A DNA stretch of 64,000 nucleotides from Bacteroidota bacterium (GTDB lineage: Bacteria; Bacteroidota; Bacteroidia; NS11-12g; UBA9320), in assembly GCA_024679565.1 (NCBI GenBank), contig JAIBDD010000004.1, positions 1 to 64,000 of the forward strand, in the 5' to 3' direction. Below the pieces are notes generated by a model. The model ran no database searches, was not told the DNA's origin, and was given only the letters and a program-made list of their open reading frames with translations. Of this stretch, positions 62,601 through 64,000 are shown piece by piece. Both the position numbers and the translations under genes were made by a program. The stretch's first letter is position 1; every line of letters starts with the position of its first letter.

Positions 62601-63913
62601 GGTACAACCGGGGCCCTAACAGTTCTTCTCAGATTAGCAGTAGCGTTTTTGGAGATAGCATAGGGTGGACCGGCAGTTACACGAAAAGTACAACTTCACA
62701 CGATGTTTCGTTTCTATCCGGAAACGAAAACGTATGTTTTAGAGTTTTAATTTCGCTTGATGCTGGATGGAGTGGTGGATATAATCGTGATGGATTTTTA
62801 GTGGATGACTTTGCAATAAGTGGGCCTTCGAATGATAAGATTATTGGTGGCGGCATTGAATCAAATGCGTTTACAAAAATACTTGATTTGCCTGGCAACG
62901 ATTCTGCGCATTATTACTCGCCAAATGGGAAGTTGATGGCATCAATTTGGAATTTGAGTTCTCACGATTTTGGAGCAACAACGGTAGAAATAGATGGCAC
63001 CGGAACGGGCACTCAAGACTTTGATACCAATACACAAGCTGAGAACAAAATTTTTGCCAAAACCATTAAGATTACACCAACTACCAATAATACATCCGCA
63101 TCGGTGAAAATAGCAATGTATTATACCAACGCAGAGTATTTGGGCTGGAAAAGTGGAACAGGGGAGTTTGGTAAAGACCTGCAGTTGTTTAAAACCACAA
63201 ATGCTATAGCTAGCAGTTCGGTAGCGCAAGGGAGTTTGCCAAGTGTAACTGCCACTGATACGTTATTCAATGGGGATGATTTATGCATCATTGGAACATT
63301 TTCAAACGGGTTTTCTGGTGTTGGAGGTGGAGGTGGAGCTGGAAGTGGAGGTGGCCCTCTACCTGTAACATTCCTTCACTTTGATGGGAAACGAGAAACA
63401 GACAGGGTGCAACTTGAGTGGTCAACTGCTTCTGAAGTAAACAATCATAAATTTATCGTGCAGAGGAGTTTCGGTGGACTTGATTTTGTCAATATAGGTG
63501 AGGTTATGGGTGCTGGTAATTCAACAACACGCAGTAATTATGTATTTGTCGACAGTGACCAGGTTGTACATACAACCAAAACGTTGTGTTACAGGTTAAA
63601 GCAAATTGACTATGACGGGGCATTTGAACTATCTAATGTCATTTGTTTCAATTCAAATACTATGATAAAGGATGTAACAATTGGACCTAACCCATTTAAT
63701 GGAGTTCTTAACATTACAATTGATCCTTGGACGCCAAATATTTATGATTTTAAGATATACGATATTGACGGAAAGCTGGTTTATGAACAATTGAAGTTGA
63801 AAGATGGAACGCAGCATATAGATGTTACCAAACTTTCAGGAGGCGTTTACTTTGTGGCAATATTAAAGAACGGAGAAAGAGTTGAAGTGAAGAAAATCGT
63901 CAAACAGATGTAA
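59657..63913 (+). CDS. Secreted BNR/sialidase-like propeller protein with PKD and T9SS type A domain
   Basis: 1418 residues. A hydrophobic N-terminus (KIVIGIILTIFVAGWVFFG) acts as export signal or anchor. It is followed by a WSERGPNNVGGRNRVI segment and several BNR/VPS10-like blades (GGLWKTT, GIWKSTDTGSTWTQ, GIFKSTDSAKTWTM, IMKSTDGGSSWT, VWESTDTGGSW). A PKD domain (SWSWDFENDGNVESTSQNPTYTF) comes at ~800, then a jelly-roll-like region, a Gly-rich linker (GGGGGAGSGGGP) and a type A end (TIGPNPFNGVLNITI ... GGVYFVAIL...KKIVKQM). It looks like a surface glycoside-binding or hydrolytic protein; catalytic residues cannot be assigned. Confidence 0.83.
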   Translation: MNASIQKIVIGIILTIFVAGWVFFGLNTQVNEVDVMPSVEFKRKDLKERIDLAFQQEFDRTKDPLINRVPRERLLDAYEVIREQEAKQGKAAISGITWSERGPNNVGGRNRVIMFDASDVTNKTVFVGSVAGGLWKTTNIYASQVEWIPVNDFFSNMAVTSLAQDPTNPAIMYFGTGEGYSNSDAVKGDGIWKSTDTGSTWTQLTATTGDNFSYVNKLIVDGSGNLIAGTKGYYINNGGVYRSTDGGTSFTEVLERYTATSTSEWDRCADVELAADGKTFYAAMGLGTTDGIFKSTDSAKTWTMVYDADSESEQRIDLVCAPSNSSYIYALVQGSGSSIKKIMKSTDGGSSWTSCTTISWNDQCSSASTDFTRNQAWYNLASVVDPDDEDILYVGGINLFRTTNAGTSWSQLSSWVGCGGYSEVHSDHHVLIFAPGSSDTLINGNDGGVYITTNSQASPPTWEMINNGFNVTQFYAGAIHPTALSSYFLTGSQDNGSQRFQYGGINSTDEVTGGDGGYCHIDQEDPETQITAYTYNNIRISTNGFNTYTSYSSSVGNFINASDYDSDNKILYSSSNSGTMYRWSNVGGTLSTSNLSVSAMNSSQASAILVSPNDPTTVYVGTEAGRVVRITDANGSHTGINISTGLPSSVTVSCIAEDPFDPGHLLVTYSNYGTTSVWESTDTGGSWASVEGNLPDIPIRWAIFSPWGGDSALLATELGVWSTTNLNSGGTTNWAVSNTGLANCRVDMLQYRASDSLIMAATHGRGVFTTSYFSERIVSQIGCKNIAYVGEEISFYDNSYGATSWSWDFENDGNVESTSQNPTYTFGKGGLYTVKLTINGTTSSTKTVQILPNLGVPYSTSDGGDMESNAWHFGGRILEGGSQLWERGGPSSNTFTSRYHNGSNAWVTVLDGDLYEANVKSELLSPNFNFSSSGTYTLSFIKSMHYRYSNAPFAVQVHYSTDKGKNWTRLGSDTSTTAGTNWYNRGPNSSSQISSSVFGDSIGWTGSYTKSTTSHDVSFLSGNENVCFRVLISLDAGWSGGYNRDGFLVDDFAISGPSNDKIIGGGIESNAFTKILDLPGNDSAHYYSPNGKLMASIWNLSSHDFGATTVEIDGTGTGTQDFDTNTQAENKIFAKTIKITPTTNNTSASVKIAMYYTNAEYLGWKSGTGEFGKDLQLFKTTNAIASSSVAQGSLPSVTATDTLFNGDDLCIIGTFSNGFSGVGGGGGAGSGGGPLPVTFLHFDGKRETDRVQLEWSTASEVNNHKFIVQRSFGGLDFVNIGEVMGAGNSTTRSNYVFVDSDQVVHTTKTLCYRLKQIDYDGAFELSNVICFNSNTMIKDVTIGPNPFNGVLNITIDPWTPNIYDFKIYDIDGKLVYEQLKLKDGTQHIDVTKLSGGVYFVAILKNGERVEVKKIVKQM

Positions 63914-63917
63914 CAAA

Positions 63918-64000
63918 CTAATCTCTAATCAGGGTTACAGTACCGGATCTTTTATCCTTCCTGAGCGGTTCAGTTTGGTCTTGACCAAATTTACCTTCAA
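63918..64000 (-). CDS. 3' end of another T9SS type B (CHU_C) protein (partial)
   Basis: The minus-strand frame from the window edge runs to a TAG at 63918-63920 and ends KRSGTVTLIRD, the same tail as the giant type B protein (SGTVTLIR). It is convergent with the BNR gene with four bases between the two stops. Only 26 residues are visible, so the rest of the protein is unknown. Confidence 0.65.
   Translation of the reverse strand, partial: EGKFGQDQTEPLRKDKRSGTVTLIRD

Noticed and set aside
1-64000. tRNA, rRNA, CRISPR array, transposase or prophage genes
   Set aside because: None found: no spaced identical repeats, no transposase motifs and no tRNA-like cloverleaf recognised by eye.

Overview
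The window comes from a Bacteroidota genome, most likely a marine-type flavobacterial lineage. The evidence is the large number of secreted proteins with type IX secretion (T9SS) C-terminal signals of both kinds (type A 'YPNP...KKxxv', type B/CHU_C 'FTPNGDG.ND...VxxR'), a GldH-like gliding lipoprotein, PKD and two-component-propeller repeats, LytTR/His_kinase pairs, a DUF7009-like protein beside moaA, and repeated TAnnTTTG -7 promoter elements. There are no tRNAs, rRNAs, CRISPR arrays or insertion sequences that I can recognise. It looks like chromosomal core interleaved with surface/secretion genes.

Layout. 1-5.5 kb: molybdenum-cofactor locus 1 (end of an unknown gene, MobA with an unusual N-terminal domain, MoeB-rhodanese; then on the minus strand a DEAD-box helicase, MoaE, MoaD, a TSUP anion exporter, a small one-TM protein missed by the ORF track, and YbjQ). 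5.5-9 kb: polyprenyl synthetase and an ExbB/membrane protein/ExbD/ExbD proton-motor operon. 9.1-13 kb: RadA, a geranylgeranyl-reductase-like flavoprotein coupled to a RibD/DHFR-like reductase, and a nitrilase-family gene with an apparent 5' frameshift. 13-16 kb: lipoprotein, AlgJ/X-like and MBOAT (AlgI-like) polymer O-acetylation pair. 16-21.2 kb: a four-gene signalling operon with two kinases (one strongly reduced) and two LytTR regulators, preceded by a 16-bp inverted repeat. 21.3-25.4 kb: a T9SS protein, a TonB protein, and molybdenum-cofactor locus 2 (MoeA, MoaA, DUF7009-like).

25.4-33.7 kb: PKD/T9SS protein, GldH, dihydrolipoyl dehydrogenase, WG-repeat protein, kynureninase and Mfd. 33.7-37.8 kb: three adjacent ORFs that read like one exported TPR / pseudo-caspase / Ig / caspase protein interrupted by one in-frame stop and one frameshift. 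37.9-46.1 kb: a YbjN-like protein, then ECF sigma factor, a membrane anti-sigma-like protein with a C-terminal CHU_C domain, and a 1.9 kilo-residue T9SS type B protein. 46.1-49 kb: SAM-I riboswitch and a MetH lacking its homocysteine module. 49-64 kb: an apparent operon of three T9SS type A proteins (arylsulfotransferase-like, CotH/lamin-tail, seven-bladed propeller), an IgGFc-binding/PKD T9SS type B protein, SucD, a BNR/PKD T9SS protein, and the 3' end of another type B protein.

The strongest leads are: the broken tandem caspase/pseudo-caspase locus; the sigma / CHU_C anti-sigma / giant surface protein operon; the LytTR operon whose first kinase has lost its recognisable ATP-binding motifs; and a recurring TAnnTTTG-N4-6-start arrangement implying leaderless or near-leaderless mRNAs. 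All functional statements are by reading motifs; no searches were run.
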